64,000 nucleotides of DNA, from NCBI GenBank assembly GCA_911728455.2, contig OU452219.1:23619219-23683218 (forward strand). The letters run 5' to 3'. The stretch comes from Marthasterias glacialis (Eukaryota > Echinodermata > Asteroidea > Forcipulatida > Asteriidae). The position numbers were made by a program, and so were the translations under genes. Position 1 is the first letter of the stretch; every line of letters starts with the position of its first letter. This document shows positions 51,301 to 55,932 of the stretch, one piece after another. The notes below the pieces were generated by a model that was given only the letters and a program-made list of their open reading frames with translations, ran no database searches and was not told the DNA's origin.

Positions 51301-54300
51301 CTGCAGGGTTTACTAAAAGGTGGAAAACTATCATTTCAACATATCTCCCAAACTTTGGATCCTAGTTTCAGATTTTGTTGTCAGCAATGAGTCTCATCCC
51401 TTTTTAACGTTTTCCCAATACAATTTTATATGTTATGCAGAAGAACAACAGAGGTCCGCAGTTCCAATGACTCGCTGAATACCCGGCTCCGCCAAGGTAT
51501 GCCAGGGACCAAATCACTTCCTGCAAGCAATGAGGTCCAGGAAAACCTGCGCAAACTCATCGCGCCCGAGTCTCTCAACATTGAGCCATCCCAAGCTGCA
51601 TCCACCTCATCGGGACCACAGGTGAATAGGAAGGCCATCACATCATCAGTCTCACCATCATCTCTTGGCTCTCCTCCGACATTCTCTTTTCCTCCACCAC
51701 CCTCTAGCACCCCTCCACCCCTACCTTACTGTGCCCTGCTTCCCCCTCTTCCCCCTAAGCCCATTTTCTCTCACTCTCTCCCCATCCACTTTGGTTCAAG
51801 GGTTCCTATGAGGAGTCGTTCTCTGACTCGTTTTCGGGATGCCTTCCTTGGTTTCCCAAATGTCTGGGTATGTAAATAAGCTAATCTCACTCTTGGCTGT
51901 GGTTGTTGTTTGGGCTGATGTGTTCCTGAGTGGCATCCTTGGTTTTGTTTTTGCTCTCCAGTAGGTTTTCCTCTTTTGCATGCTGGGTTTTTTAAAATTC
52001 CCTTCTTTTGAAGTGTAGAGGAACGTCCAAAAATGTTTCGTTGCGCTATGAATAAAAAAAATTCTTTACCGGAAATTGAAATGATATATGAAGAAAAATC
52101 TGAAAAGGTCTTTCTCTGTAATCCTGCTGTGTTGGTTTTTCATCAAGCCTTTCCTTTTTGAGTTATGCAAGATACAAAAAGAGGATAAATTATTGGCAAA
52201 AAAGTATTTCTTGTTTCACACTTCCTTTTGGTTTCTCCTCCGTTTTTATTGCTCTTTTCTTCTGGATCTTTTTATCTGTTTCTCTCTTTTATATTTTTCT
52301 AAATTTTGCTTAACCTTTTAGGCTAGTTGTTGCAATTCTGACATTAAAAATTGTGAACTTTTTGACTGTTAGTATGTTACTGGCTGAATCTTAGGTGTTT
52401 GTTTTAAAAGCTAAAATGCATGAAAACTTAAGAGTTGTTTATACTACTGCTGTGATGTATTTAATGAAAGTTGATGCAAAAACTACATACAAACATGATC
52501 CCAACTAGATGTATTTCACCTAAAATCCAAGCATCTGTTCTGCTGTTTACCATTTTCCAACAACTGCTCCCAATAAAATGATGTGGAATTAACCCTGTTG
52601 CCTTACAGGCCAACCCATTGAGGGACCATGCTCAGGCCGGCAGGCCTGGCACCCTACATCGCACCTACTCTGATGAGAGTATCGCAGCTGGCGGTGGTCG
52701 GTACAATCGCCCCCCTCGCAGGGATAGCTACGACATGGACAGCCATAATGATGTTTTATTCACGAGTACCAACTCAGAGCTCCAGAATGCACAGGCACCT
52801 GACAACTACAAAGGTATTGGAAACCAGTTGTATTTATTGCACTCTTTCCATTTGTTGATTTCTAAAAGTACAGTTCATCAAACTTGTCTTCTTTTTTTTA
52901 CATAGTTTTTATTTGACCCTATTGCTGATGTTTTGTTTCTGTGTTAATAATCACCTACTGTACTTTTCTAAACATGAAAGTATAACAACCAATGTGGCTT
53001 GTTCCTACATGGCGCTTTTACACATGGCCCTCTACCATTCAGCAAGTAACGAAGAGTGTATTTTCATTTACTGATATGAATTCCCAAATTACCGCCCCCC
53101 TCCCGCCCCCACAGTCCTACTCCAGCTTTTAAGAATCCGTTTAGCATCAAAGTGGTTCCAGCTTTTATTTATTTGATTTATCAGTGTCTAATGACAAAAT
53201 CGGAGTTGATTATCAGCGAAGGGACTTTGTCCCTGAGGTTTTTGCCAGGTAGTTGACCAATGGGAACTGACTAGGAATTTGACAGACCACTTTCAAATTG
53301 ATAGGATTCACATACAAATACTGTTTATCATATTTGACAGTTGATAATGGTTGCTTTAACCCACCTACTCTTGGTGCCTTTTTCGAATAAGCTGATGCAC
53401 CATTTGAAACCATTCACTACTGTGGTTTTGAATGGTGAGATAACTTTGTACAGTGTTGGTTCCCCAGTGGTTTTGAATGGTAGGTAAGCTGATACAAAGC
53501 CTTGTGAGGATCGTTCCAAATAGTAGTACAGCTGTGGTGAATCAATGAACCCTCTATGCTATGAATGGTTTGGAATGGTAGTACAGCTTGATATCAACAC
53601 TGTTCAAATCATAATACCATGTGTGAACAATAGCAAAGGGGAAACATGAGAGATGGAATTTTGAATGGTTTTGAATGGTCTAGCAGTAGGAGGGTTAAAC
53701 TTGATATACTGTAGATTGTAACAGGAAGAAGCACAATACCTAGATGGACCGCTGCATGGACAAGATAGCCACACAACTTGCAAACTATTAACCTTCCCCA
53801 AAAAACTACTGCTAACTTTAGCTACATCATCATTTGTTTAACTCATTTGCATGAATTTCCTTTGATTTTTATCTCCACCAAGCCTTACGATTGAAAGCGC
53901 AACAACCGTTAAGGACTAACAAAGGGAAAAAAAGTAGGTTGTGACATTGTGTGTAATGCAGTCTGATATCTAATCATGCCTTGCCTGATTGAACGCTGTC
54001 TGTGATCGTTTTAACAAACAGAAATATGCATGTATTTGACTGCTCCATTGCTTTTACTTTGAAACAATTAAGAATTGAAATGAGTGGTGATTCTCTTAAA
54101 TAAAAACCAGGACTGAGTTATACTGTGAAAAAGTTGTTTTAGAAATAGCAATTCAAATAAAAAATGGTTTTTGTATTCATTCAAGTTTTGTATCAGCTTA
54201 GAGAACAAAACTGTTCTTGAAGATATTTTTTAAACTTTGATATTTTTAGAATTTTTTTGTAAGATCGATAGTTTCCTCTAACTCGTACAAAGATCAATTT

Positions 54301-55932
54301 TTTTTGTAATGGTAAGAACTCTTTGCAAATGCTACCATAGCTGAGGCCAGACATTGAATAGGTACATGTGTTGGCGTCAAACAACTGAATTGTGGGCCAA
54401 TGATGTGCCAATTTTTCACCTTCTAGTGAGGGAGCTGTTTGAGTGTGTGATGTCATGTGCAAGGTGATGCCTACTGCAGTGTGTTGCATTTTGTAATACA
54501 GGCCTTCAACCTAATGGATCAGTCCATACCATTCCTGACTTGTAGCTTGTATTGCAGACGTAGATGTATTTTTTTATGCTACATCAGGGCTTGAAATAAC
54601 CACTTGACCACTGGTCAGAGTCCAGTAACTTTAGCATAACCACACAACCGAACAAGTCCGGTCTAGTGTTTTTCTAAACATACTTTAAGCAATTAGTTTT
54701 GAAAAAGAAATAAAAGTTTTAAGTTATGCAAAAAAAATATTTCAGGTCTGGTGAAAACTCTGAGCTACCGAACCTGTGGTCTAGTGGATATGTTCTTGAA
54801 ATTCGAGCTCTGGTTGTTATACACTACTAATCCGAGCAGCTCGGTCATGCTGGTTTACACCGCCCCAGCTATTGCCGCTGCACGCGTGCGCGAAGGACCA
54901 AACAACAAGGAGGATTCATAGTGCATGTGCGTTGATGCACGCGTGCAGTGGCCATAGCTGCGGTGGTGCAAGCCACCACGGACGAGCTGCTGTGATTAGT
55001 GTATGGACAACAGATCTTTATCATGAATGAAGCCGTCTGGTTTTTCTCTCATTCTAAGGCTGTGTCTGACTTAGCAGAATCGGCTGCGGCTTGTTTGCCA
55101 CAAACAGCATAGGCTGCCTTTAGCAGCAACCTTAGCAACACCTACAGCCGCAGCTGGCAATTTGGACACAGCCTTACCTTTGTAAAACCAAGCTGAGACA
55201 TGAATAGAAATTAGTCTGGTCTCTTTGCTGTGAGAGTTAATATTCATGATTGCTAATGTATACAGGGTACATGACAAGAAATGGTGTCATCAAGATAAAG
55301 GATTATAGAAAGATTTGAACGTTAAACATCTAGTTTTTTCGTTATGTTGTTCTTATTGTTTGTTGAATTAATTTTGCTTTTTCTCATCGAGTTTACTGTA
55401 TGTATAAGCCTATTTCACTTAAATGTTTGTTTGTGTTGTAAAAAGTGTGACTAGTTTCTATTTCACTGTAGATATTCATAGCTCTGGAATGACCTGCCTG
55501 AACAAAATTTAACTCCCATAATTTTTTTTTCTTTAACTTTTAGAATCTGGGTTTTTATTCCTTAAAGATGTACAATCCCCCACTTCCCCATTTTCCGTTA
55601 CAAACAAAGTTTCCCGTTATTTTTTTTGTAATCCAATCTCCGACCTGAAACTCAAGTAGAAGTTGTAACTAGCTGTACCCTGGCACCATTTTAATCTGAC
55701 CAGTTTTCATCCCCGCCCCCCCCCCCCCCTGCATCTCGGATTTTAAAATCATAAGGCTTAACTACCGTGATCTTCTTAACCACTTACACAGAGCCCAGGA
55801 AGAGCAAGGATGACCTTAACGCTAACAATAACCGAGGAACGTCCAACCCATCGCTGTTTCCCCTGCCGGATTCTGCGGCTAATCTTGATTGGCATAATCT
55901 GGTGGAGACGGCCAATGCTTTTCAGGATACTG
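20476..55932 (+). CDS. SIPA1L: SIPA1-like (SPAR family) Rap GTPase-activating protein, 20 exons, C-terminus beyond window
   Basis: The joined exons, listed individually below, keep one frame across all nineteen introns and give about 1856 residues before the window's last recognised donor. SIPA1L proteins stimulate GTP hydrolysis by Rap1/Rap2 and act at cortical actin, dendritic spines or junctions in vertebrates. Recognisable blocks in order are: [10 protein letters not shown] (about residue 260), HYDVQS plus NTTTGASAA (about 430-455), YYRKYFY to [11 protein letters not shown] (about 560-590), the RapGAP domain with Asn thumb in HIGNDIV (N about 782), a conserved linker with IIGWT, a PDZ domain with LGQLGF (about 1026-1110), [30 protein letters not shown] and [10 protein letters not shown]. 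All follow the vertebrate SIPA1L order. Vertebrates have SIPA1L1, 2 and 3, and the paralogue cannot be assigned; a single invertebrate pro-orthologue is likely. Missing is the terminal leucine-zipper coiled coil. Confidence 0.93.
21889..22255 (-). mobile_element. Near-complete tRNA-derived SINE with LINE-like tail
   Basis: On the minus strand the element starts at 22255 with ggtgtgtcgtggccaagcag, a Leu/Ser-tRNA-like A box (plus-strand 22229-22246). A B box gggttcaagtccc follows (plus-strand 22176-22188). Then come a body with gcacgttaaaagagccc, a LINE-like gagcgctgtgagatgcc and gcgctatataag, and an (AAT)n tail at 21889-21906. Head, body, tail and simple-repeat terminus make it close to full length, about 367 bp. 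It lies antisense, 25 bp downstream of the exon 1 donor. Confidence 0.75.
24778..24872 (+). repeat. Dispersed repeat, ACCACTGGnC-AGTACTTTTAGCAT family
   Basis: Words gaccactgg, agtacttttagcat, gtaacctcacaaccaaacaag and aaacatacttt recur in order at 54585-54690. The second copy opens with cagggcttgaaat, a hAT-like end. Relic of unknown class. Confidence 0.45.
25018..25324 (+). CDS. SIPA1L: SIPA1L exon 2, residues 464-566
   Basis: Acceptor tctgcaattcag at 25017; donor TTTG|GTAAGA. The exon opens in phase 0 with [10 protein letters not shown], which aligns with the STEDLN block of vertebrate proteins, and carries CPFFRNEIG (vertebrate CPYFRNEIG). It ends in [14 protein letters not shown], just before the RapGAP-associated region. 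The middle ([20 protein letters not shown]) is Arg/Glu-rich and probably helical. Confidence 0.92.
25564..25718 (+). CDS. SIPA1L: SIPA1L exon 3, residues 566-617
   Basis: Acceptor ttcattcacag; donor GAG|GTGAGG. The split first codon gives [20 protein letters not shown], nearly matching the vertebrate block [20 protein letters not shown], then a variable acidic loop and [11 protein letters not shown]. Family-conserved lead-in to the GAP domain. Confidence 0.95.
26772..27027. mobile_element. MITE-like element, about 256 bp, with long terminal inverted repeats
   Basis: Left end ggtcattctataaatttggg and right end ccccaaatttatagaatgag are inverted copies. Homology continues inward (cctgtccctgttacacctga against the inverted tcagatgtgacagggaca), so each arm is about 60 bp with an unrelated centre. 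No coding sequence. Confidence 0.65.
27263..27298. repeat. TG dinucleotide microsatellite, 18 units
   Basis: Perfect TG repeat continuing into cgcgtgtgcgcgc, so about 48 bp of alternating purine/pyrimidine. Such tracts are polymorphic and can adopt Z-DNA. Confidence 0.95.
27987..28005. repeat. Homopolymer G tract (19 G)
   Basis: Nineteen G followed by agggggag. Potential quadruplex former on the coding strand; length may be unreliable. Confidence 0.9.
28787..28953. mobile_element. Palindromic MITE-like repeat, GGGCCCAATTTCAT family
   Basis: Clear right end agctctatgaaattgggccc, with internal ggctggtaacc, tggtaagca and gctgcttagcg words shared with 10421-10613. The left end is eroded. Confidence 0.55.
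29773..29961 (+). CDS. SIPA1L: SIPA1L exon 4, residues 618-680, start of RapGAP region
   Basis: Acceptor ccccatccag; donor GGG|GTATGC, phase 0 at both ends. The vertebrate block [12 protein letters not shown] appears here as [43 protein letters not shown] and KLDEQG follow the family residue by residue with few changes. Unlike the introns around it, the exon is GC-rich at third codon positions. Confidence 0.95.
29962..30921 (+). other. SIPA1L intron 4
   Basis: 960 bp, phase 0, AT-rich. No repeat or gene recognised. Confidence 0.8.
30922..30997 (+). CDS. SIPA1L: SIPA1L exon 5, residues 681-706
   Basis: 76-nt exon: acceptor tttgtcccaacag, donor AACG|GTAAGT. Encodes [20 protein letters not shown], matching vertebrate [20 protein letters not shown]. 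Part of the RapGAP fold. Confidence 0.93.
30998..32089 (+). other. SIPA1L intron 5
   Basis: 1.09 kb, phase 1. A 134-codon frame (31113-31517) shows no recognisable features. No repeat family identified. Confidence 0.75.
32090..32188 (+). CDS. SIPA1L: SIPA1L exon 6, residues 706-739
   Basis: Acceptor tgacctttttag, donor AAGA|GTAAGG. Encodes [20 protein letters not shown] and KYRAQLDNK, near-identical to the corresponding vertebrate GAP-domain segment. Confidence 0.94.
32258..32400 (-). mobile_element. tRNA-derived SINE, minus orientation
   Basis: On the minus strand: ggtggtctagtggttaagac (A-box-like), then ggttcacatccca (B-box-like), then a body ending in a word like actgagtatacagtgg, also found in the plus-strand copy at 12846-13016. 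Shared head and body support a SINE family. Confidence 0.6.
32495..32588. repeat. Palindromic repeat fragment, GGGCCCAATTTCAT family
   Basis: Contains tggtattttggttggtaacc, attctggtgagca and cttaagcagctctgggccc, matching the right half of the element at 28787-28953. The left half is missing or eroded. Confidence 0.5.
32806..32875 (-). pseudogene. tRNA-like relic (SINE head or tRNA pseudogene)
   Basis: The minus strand reads ggataacccagttggtagag, an excellent D-arm/A box, followed 33 bp on by ggttgcacgttcaaag, a B-box-like T-arm. The acceptor arms do not pair, so it is not a functional tRNA gene. More likely a SINE head. Confidence 0.5.
33679..33826. mobile_element. 148-bp MITE, copy 1
   Basis: Ends aatgggagactttgg and caaaagtctcccatt are inverted, with the arm continuing through ggtggcagcagac/gtctgctgccacc and accaggtaaat/atttacctggt. 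The unpaired centre contains gagcatgcgcacatt. A second copy of the same length lies at 40080-40227. The TA at 33678-33679 fits a Tc1/mariner-type insertion, but the right-hand TA is mutated. Confidence 0.75.
33993..34254 (+). CDS. SIPA1L: SIPA1L exon 7, residues 739-826, RapGAP catalytic core
   Basis: Acceptor gaccctgcag, donor TACTC|GTAAGT. Contains [44 protein letters not shown] and FQHVFVVI. In RapGAPs the Asn of HIGND is the 'Asn thumb' that supplies the catalytic carboxamide in place of an arginine finger. It is intact here at about residue 782, so the enzyme is predicted active. Strongest family match in the window. Confidence 0.97.
34255..35375 (+). other. SIPA1L intron 7
   Basis: 1.12 kb, phase 2. 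AT-rich; no repeat or gene recognised. Confidence 0.75.
35376..35482 (+). CDS. SIPA1L: SIPA1L exon 8, residues 826-862, end of RapGAP domain
   Basis: Acceptor acaccactag, donor AAAA|GTAAGT. Encodes [20 protein letters not shown] and [11 protein letters not shown], the end of the GAP domain (vertebrate VAVTRSRDVPSFGPPIPKG). Confidence 0.94.
35483..36375 (+). other. SIPA1L intron 8
   Basis: 893 bp, phase 1, AT-rich. No repeat or gene recognised. Confidence 0.75.
36376..36605 (+). CDS. SIPA1L: SIPA1L exon 9, residues 862-938
   Basis: Acceptor ctttccgcag, donor GAG|GTAAGG, ending in phase 0. Encodes [20 protein letters not shown] and [11 protein letters not shown], conserved just after the GAP domain. 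A variable basic linker (KKREK) follows, then GALVWRVE, matching vertebrate GAIVWAVR. Confidence 0.95.
37030..37315. mobile_element. Palindromic MITE-like repeat, GGGCCCAATTTCAT family
   Basis: Left end ggggccaatttcataaac and right end cttatgaaatttgcccctgg are inverted; actggtaagca near the left and ctgcttataaggctc near the right match the other copies. About 286 bp, non-coding. Confidence 0.6.
37435..37476 (+). CDS. SIPA1L: Possible 42-nt cassette exon of SIPA1L
   Basis: A pyrimidine-rich acceptor (tctttcccaccctcacag) precedes 42 nt that read [14 protein letters not shown] and end at AAG|GTGACA. The length is divisible by three, it is open in frame, and exons 9 and 10 join in phase 0, so inclusion would insert 14 residues between GALVWRVE and VDEFSLSD. 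I recall no counterpart in vertebrate proteins. It could equally be a chance splice-site pair. Confidence 0.3.
38448..38692. mobile_element. Candidate inverted-repeat element
   Basis: gatagttcc ... gccatctttacggg on the left is answered in inverse by cccataaagatgg ... gaactatc on the right. Arms are imperfect and no target-site duplication was established. Confidence 0.35.
39095..39172 (+). mobile_element. tRNA-like SINE head
   Basis: aagctcgatggtgaacaaat, then aattaagacatctgttatag and ggtcctgggttcgatttc, resemble the A-box to B-box spacing of the 12846 and 32258 copies, with the B box at about 39148-39159. The body is not clearly recognisable. Confidence 0.4.
39651..39813. mobile_element. 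Palindromic MITE-like repeat, GGGCCCAATTTCAT family
   Basis: Left end ggacccatttcataaaactg with gttaagcagaaaatactgct, right half ggtaacctgtttctgctaag and tttttgaaattgatgcc. Same layout as the other copies, with a diverged right end. Confidence 0.55.
40080..40227. mobile_element. 148-bp MITE, copy 2
   Basis: Ends aatgggaccctttgg and gaaaagtctcccatt, arm ggtggcagcagac/gtctgctgccacc, centre gagcatgcgcacatt: the same element and length as 33679-33826. TA flanks atggg at both sides, consistent with a TA duplication. It ends 66 bp before exon 10, close to where a branch point and polypyrimidine tract are expected. Confidence 0.75.
40294..40439 (+). CDS. SIPA1L: SIPA1L exon 10, residues 939-987
   Basis: Acceptor ctctttttgaag, donor CGCAA|GTAAGA. 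Encodes [39 protein letters not shown] and [10 protein letters not shown]. The IIGWT word matches vertebrate VIGWT and the whole aligns with the region between GAP and PDZ domains. Confidence 0.9.
40468..40720. repeat. Two diverged palindromic repeat fragments, GGGCCCAATTTCAT family
   Basis: gtatttcatggcgctgct ... gggaagcagcatcatgacg and agttcatgacgccacg ... gtgtcatgaaactgggtct are two successive inverted-repeat segments with the family's end words (atttcatg, catgaaa). Confidence 0.45.
41193..41344. repeat. Tandem array, 8 copies of a 19-bp unit
   Basis: Exactly eight units of the type tataatggaaacgatttcc. Units 4 and 7 are the variant tgtaatagaaacgatttcc, so the order is A-A-A-B-A-A-B-A and the higher-order period is three units (57 bp). 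It ends 75 bp before the exon 11 acceptor. Confidence 0.95.
41420..41534 (+). CDS. SIPA1L: SIPA1L exon 11, residues 987-1025
   Basis: Acceptor tctgttccag. Encodes [20 protein letters not shown] and [15 protein letters not shown], corresponding to vertebrate SLKIFYERGECV and EIVKRLQFVSKG. The donor AAG|GTCTGT is weak, but only this site keeps the frame to the PDZ exon. Read-through would extend the frame 18 codons to a stop at 41589. Confidence 0.88.
41535..42410 (+). other. SIPA1L intron 11
   Basis: 876 bp, phase 0. No repeat recognised. The last 40 bp form a very strong pyrimidine tract ending ctttctctttctacag. Confidence 0.8.
42411..42548 (+). CDS. SIPA1L: SIPA1L exon 12, residues 1026-1071, first half of PDZ domain
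   Basis: Phase 0 at both ends; donor GAG|GTTAGT. Encodes [20 protein letters not shown], then [20 protein letters not shown]. The LGQLGF loop is the carboxylate-binding 'GLGF' loop that receives the C-terminus of a PDZ ligand. Confidence 0.96.
42549..43112 (+). other. SIPA1L intron 12
   Basis: 564 bp, phase 0, splitting the PDZ domain. AT-rich; nothing recognised. Confidence 0.8.
43113..43228 (+). CDS. SIPA1L: SIPA1L exon 13, residues 1072-1110, second half of PDZ domain
   Basis: Acceptor ctgatcctctag, donor AGAAG|GTAAAA. Encodes [20 protein letters not shown] and [16 protein letters not shown]. The sequence after the second alpha helix matches vertebrate VKVVIIPPHDD. Confidence 0.95.
43229..44428 (+). 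other. SIPA1L intron 13
   Basis: 1.2 kb, phase 2. Contains a degenerate palindromic fragment at about 43398-43510 and a clear element at 43569-43812. The rest is featureless. Confidence 0.75.
43569..43812. mobile_element. Palindromic MITE-like repeat, GGGCCCAATTTCAT family
   Basis: Left end gggcccaatttcatcactct, with gcttaccataagcg, is inverted at the right end (cgctgaattctgcagtaagc, then catgaaatcgtcccc). About 244 bp, non-coding. One of the best preserved copies. Confidence 0.65.
44429..44550 (+). CDS. SIPA1L: SIPA1L exon 14, residues 1110-1151
   Basis: Acceptor ttttcacgaag, donor AGAG|GTAAGA. Encodes a Ser/Gly-rich segment ([38 protein letters not shown]) after the PDZ domain. Weak conservation; supported by phase continuity and position. 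Confidence 0.8.
44551..45051 (+). other. SIPA1L intron 14
   Basis: 501 bp, phase 1, mostly occupied by the inverted-repeat element at 44599-44806. Confidence 0.8.
44599..44806. mobile_element. MITE, ACACTAATCCGAGCAGCTC family, copy 1
   Basis: atacactaatccgagcagct at the left is matched by the inverted agctgcttggattagtgtat at the right. Arms of about 55 bp include ggtttacaccac/gtggtgtaaacc and gcagctatggcc/ggccatagctgc. A second copy lies at 54820-55004. The GC-rich arms stand out from the intron. Non-coding. Confidence 0.75.
45052..45624 (+). CDS. SIPA1L: SIPA1L exon 15, residues 1151-1342
   Basis: Acceptor ttttccctcctcag, donor AGAG|GTAAGA. A 573-nt exon coding a hydrophilic Ser/Arg/Gln-rich segment with [33 protein letters not shown] and [14 protein letters not shown], in the position of the linker between PDZ domain and C-terminal region. 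In vertebrate SIPA1L1 the downstream half contains the guanylate-kinase-binding region, but I cannot place its limits here. One other frame is also open over the first part (to 45288). The chosen frame is fixed by exon phase. Confidence 0.88.
45625..46122 (+). other. SIPA1L intron 15
   Basis: 498 bp, phase 1. The 5' third is the 18-bp tandem array. Nothing else recognised. Confidence 0.8.
45665..45826. repeat. Tandem array, 18-bp unit, about 9 copies
   Basis: Unit type gaaatcatcaaccaaata, with substitutions in single units and decay towards the 3' end (related words continue to about 45890). It begins 41 bp after the exon 15 donor. As 18 is divisible by three, a minus-strand frame stays open as a false repetitive protein. 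Confidence 0.9.
46123..46253 (+). CDS. SIPA1L: SIPA1L exon 16, residues 1342-1385
   Basis: Acceptor cgtcctacag, donor GTG|GTGAGT. Encodes [26 protein letters not shown] corresponds to vertebrate TPSWQRSED. Pro/Asn/Arg-rich end. Confidence 0.88.
46390..46440 (+). mobile_element. tRNA-like SINE head fragment
   Basis: ggtgtgtcatggccgagcgg followed by tttagtgcatcaaactc closely matches the Leu/Ser-tRNA-like head of the SINE at 21889-22255 (ggtgtgtcgtggccaagcag). The body diverges after about 45 bp. Confidence 0.5.
46890..47373. mobile_element. Possible hAT-like element rich in AAATTTCCTTAA
   Basis: Imperfect inverted ends CAGTGCTTCCACTTCC (left) and, on the opposite strand, CAGGGCTTGCACTCC (right); the word atttcctta recurs many times just inside both. 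No matching 8-bp target duplication was found, so boundaries are uncertain. Confidence 0.4.
47449..47770. repeat. Tandem array of hairpins, 69-bp unit
   Basis: Four to five units of 69 bp. Each contains TCCTAGGATAGTTAAGG, a five-base loop AAATG, and its exact inverse CCTTAACTATCCTAGGA, then gagaaaaaacttggtgaatg and cacctgttttaa. The 17-bp stems are perfect at 47591-47629 and 47660-47698. Flanking units have one or a few mismatches. The array lies inside an intron on the transcribed strand. Confidence 0.9.
48162..49006. mobile_element. Non-autonomous pogo/Tigger-like DNA transposon, 845 bp
   Basis: Left end CAGTTGACTCTCGTTAATAC; right end on the opposite strand CAGTCGGCTCTCGTTAATAC. TA flanks both sides (48160-48161, 49007-49008). 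CAGT-starting ends with a CTCGTTAATAC-like core and TA target sites are typical of pogo/Tigger elements of the Tc1/mariner superfamily. Inside each end, cctcgtat-type words repeat. The interior has no transposase frame. Confidence 0.75.
50384..51024 (+). CDS. SIPA1L: SIPA1L exon 17, residues 1386-1599
   Basis: Acceptor tttttctttctag, donor GCAG|GTGAGT. A 641-nt exon starting [27 protein letters not shown] is the vertebrate AHSDEKWYDGD motif. Then come a Gln-rich patch ([10 protein letters not shown]) and Ser-rich low complexity ([30 protein letters not shown]), as in vertebrate members. Confidence 0.93.
51025..51440 (+). other. SIPA1L intron 17
   Basis: 416 bp, phase 2. AT-rich; nothing recognised. 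Confidence 0.8.
51441..51867 (+). CDS. SIPA1L: SIPA1L exon 18, residues 1599-1741 (long form), with internal alternative donor
   Basis: Acceptor atgttatgcag. The first 181 nt encode [14 protein letters not shown] and [16 protein letters not shown], aligning with vertebrate IEEDLKKLIDLESP. Two donors fit: CAG|GTGAAT after 51621 and TGG|GTATGT after 51867. Both leave phase 0 and join exon 19 in frame. The extra 246 nt, 82 codons, stay open and are proline-rich ([24 protein letters not shown]), ending basic ([10 protein letters not shown]). The optional segment may be alternatively spliced, constitutive, or simply intron. Confidence 0.75.
51868..52608 (+). other. SIPA1L intron 18
   Basis: 741 bp, phase 0. 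Pyrimidine/AT-rich; nothing recognised. Confidence 0.75.
52609..52813 (+). CDS. SIPA1L: SIPA1L exon 19, residues 1742-1810
   Basis: Acceptor ttgccttacag, donor AAAG|GTATTG. Encodes [20 protein letters not shown] (vertebrate RALHRTLSDESIY), then [13 protein letters not shown] (vertebrate NDVLFSSTYPSL). Two strongly conserved C-terminal motifs in the right order. Confidence 0.95.
53400..53710 (+). repeat. Degenerate repeat with recurring ttttgaatggt words
   Basis: tggttttgaatggt or gaatggtttggaatggt occurs at least five times in 300 bp with irregular spacing and tagtacagct between some copies. Probably a decayed tandem duplication. Confidence 0.45.
54585..54690 (+). repeat. Dispersed repeat, hAT-like left end
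   Basis: Begins CAGGGCTTGAAATAACCACT and shares gaccactgg, gtaactttagcata, acaaccgaacaagtcc and aaacatactttaa with 24778-24872. Right end not identified. Confidence 0.45.
54820..55004. mobile_element. MITE, ACACTAATCCGAGCAGCTC family, copy 2
   Basis: Left tactaatccgagcagctcgg and right agctgctgtgattagtgtat are inverted; interior words gctggtttacaccgc and gtggccatagctgcggtgg match the copy at 44599-44806. The centre differs in sequence and length. Confidence 0.7.
55055..55176. mobile_element. MITE-like element, AAGGCYGTGTC family, copy 2
   Basis: TAAGGCTGTGTC at the left and GACACAGCCTTA at the right are perfect 12-bp inverted ends. The interior has ggctgcggct/agccgcagctg. Related to 14011-14141. 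122 bp, non-coding. Confidence 0.65.
55792..55932 (+). CDS. SIPA1L: SIPA1L exon 20, residues 1810-1857, last recognised exon
   Basis: Acceptor accacttacacag, donor ACTG|GTGGGT. Encodes [20 protein letters not shown], then [20 protein letters not shown], matching vertebrate [20 protein letters not shown]. It ends in phase 1. The vertebrate continuation, a short linker then about 60 residues of leucine-zipper coiled coil, is not found downstream. Confidence 0.94.

Larger units (their letters stand above)
52814..55791 (+). other. SIPA1L intron 19
   Basis: 2.98 kb, phase 1. Contains a degenerate ttttgaatggt-rich stretch (53400-53710), a dispersed relic (54585-54690) and two MITE-like elements (54820-55004, 55055-55176). 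The remainder is AT-rich. Confidence 0.8.
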
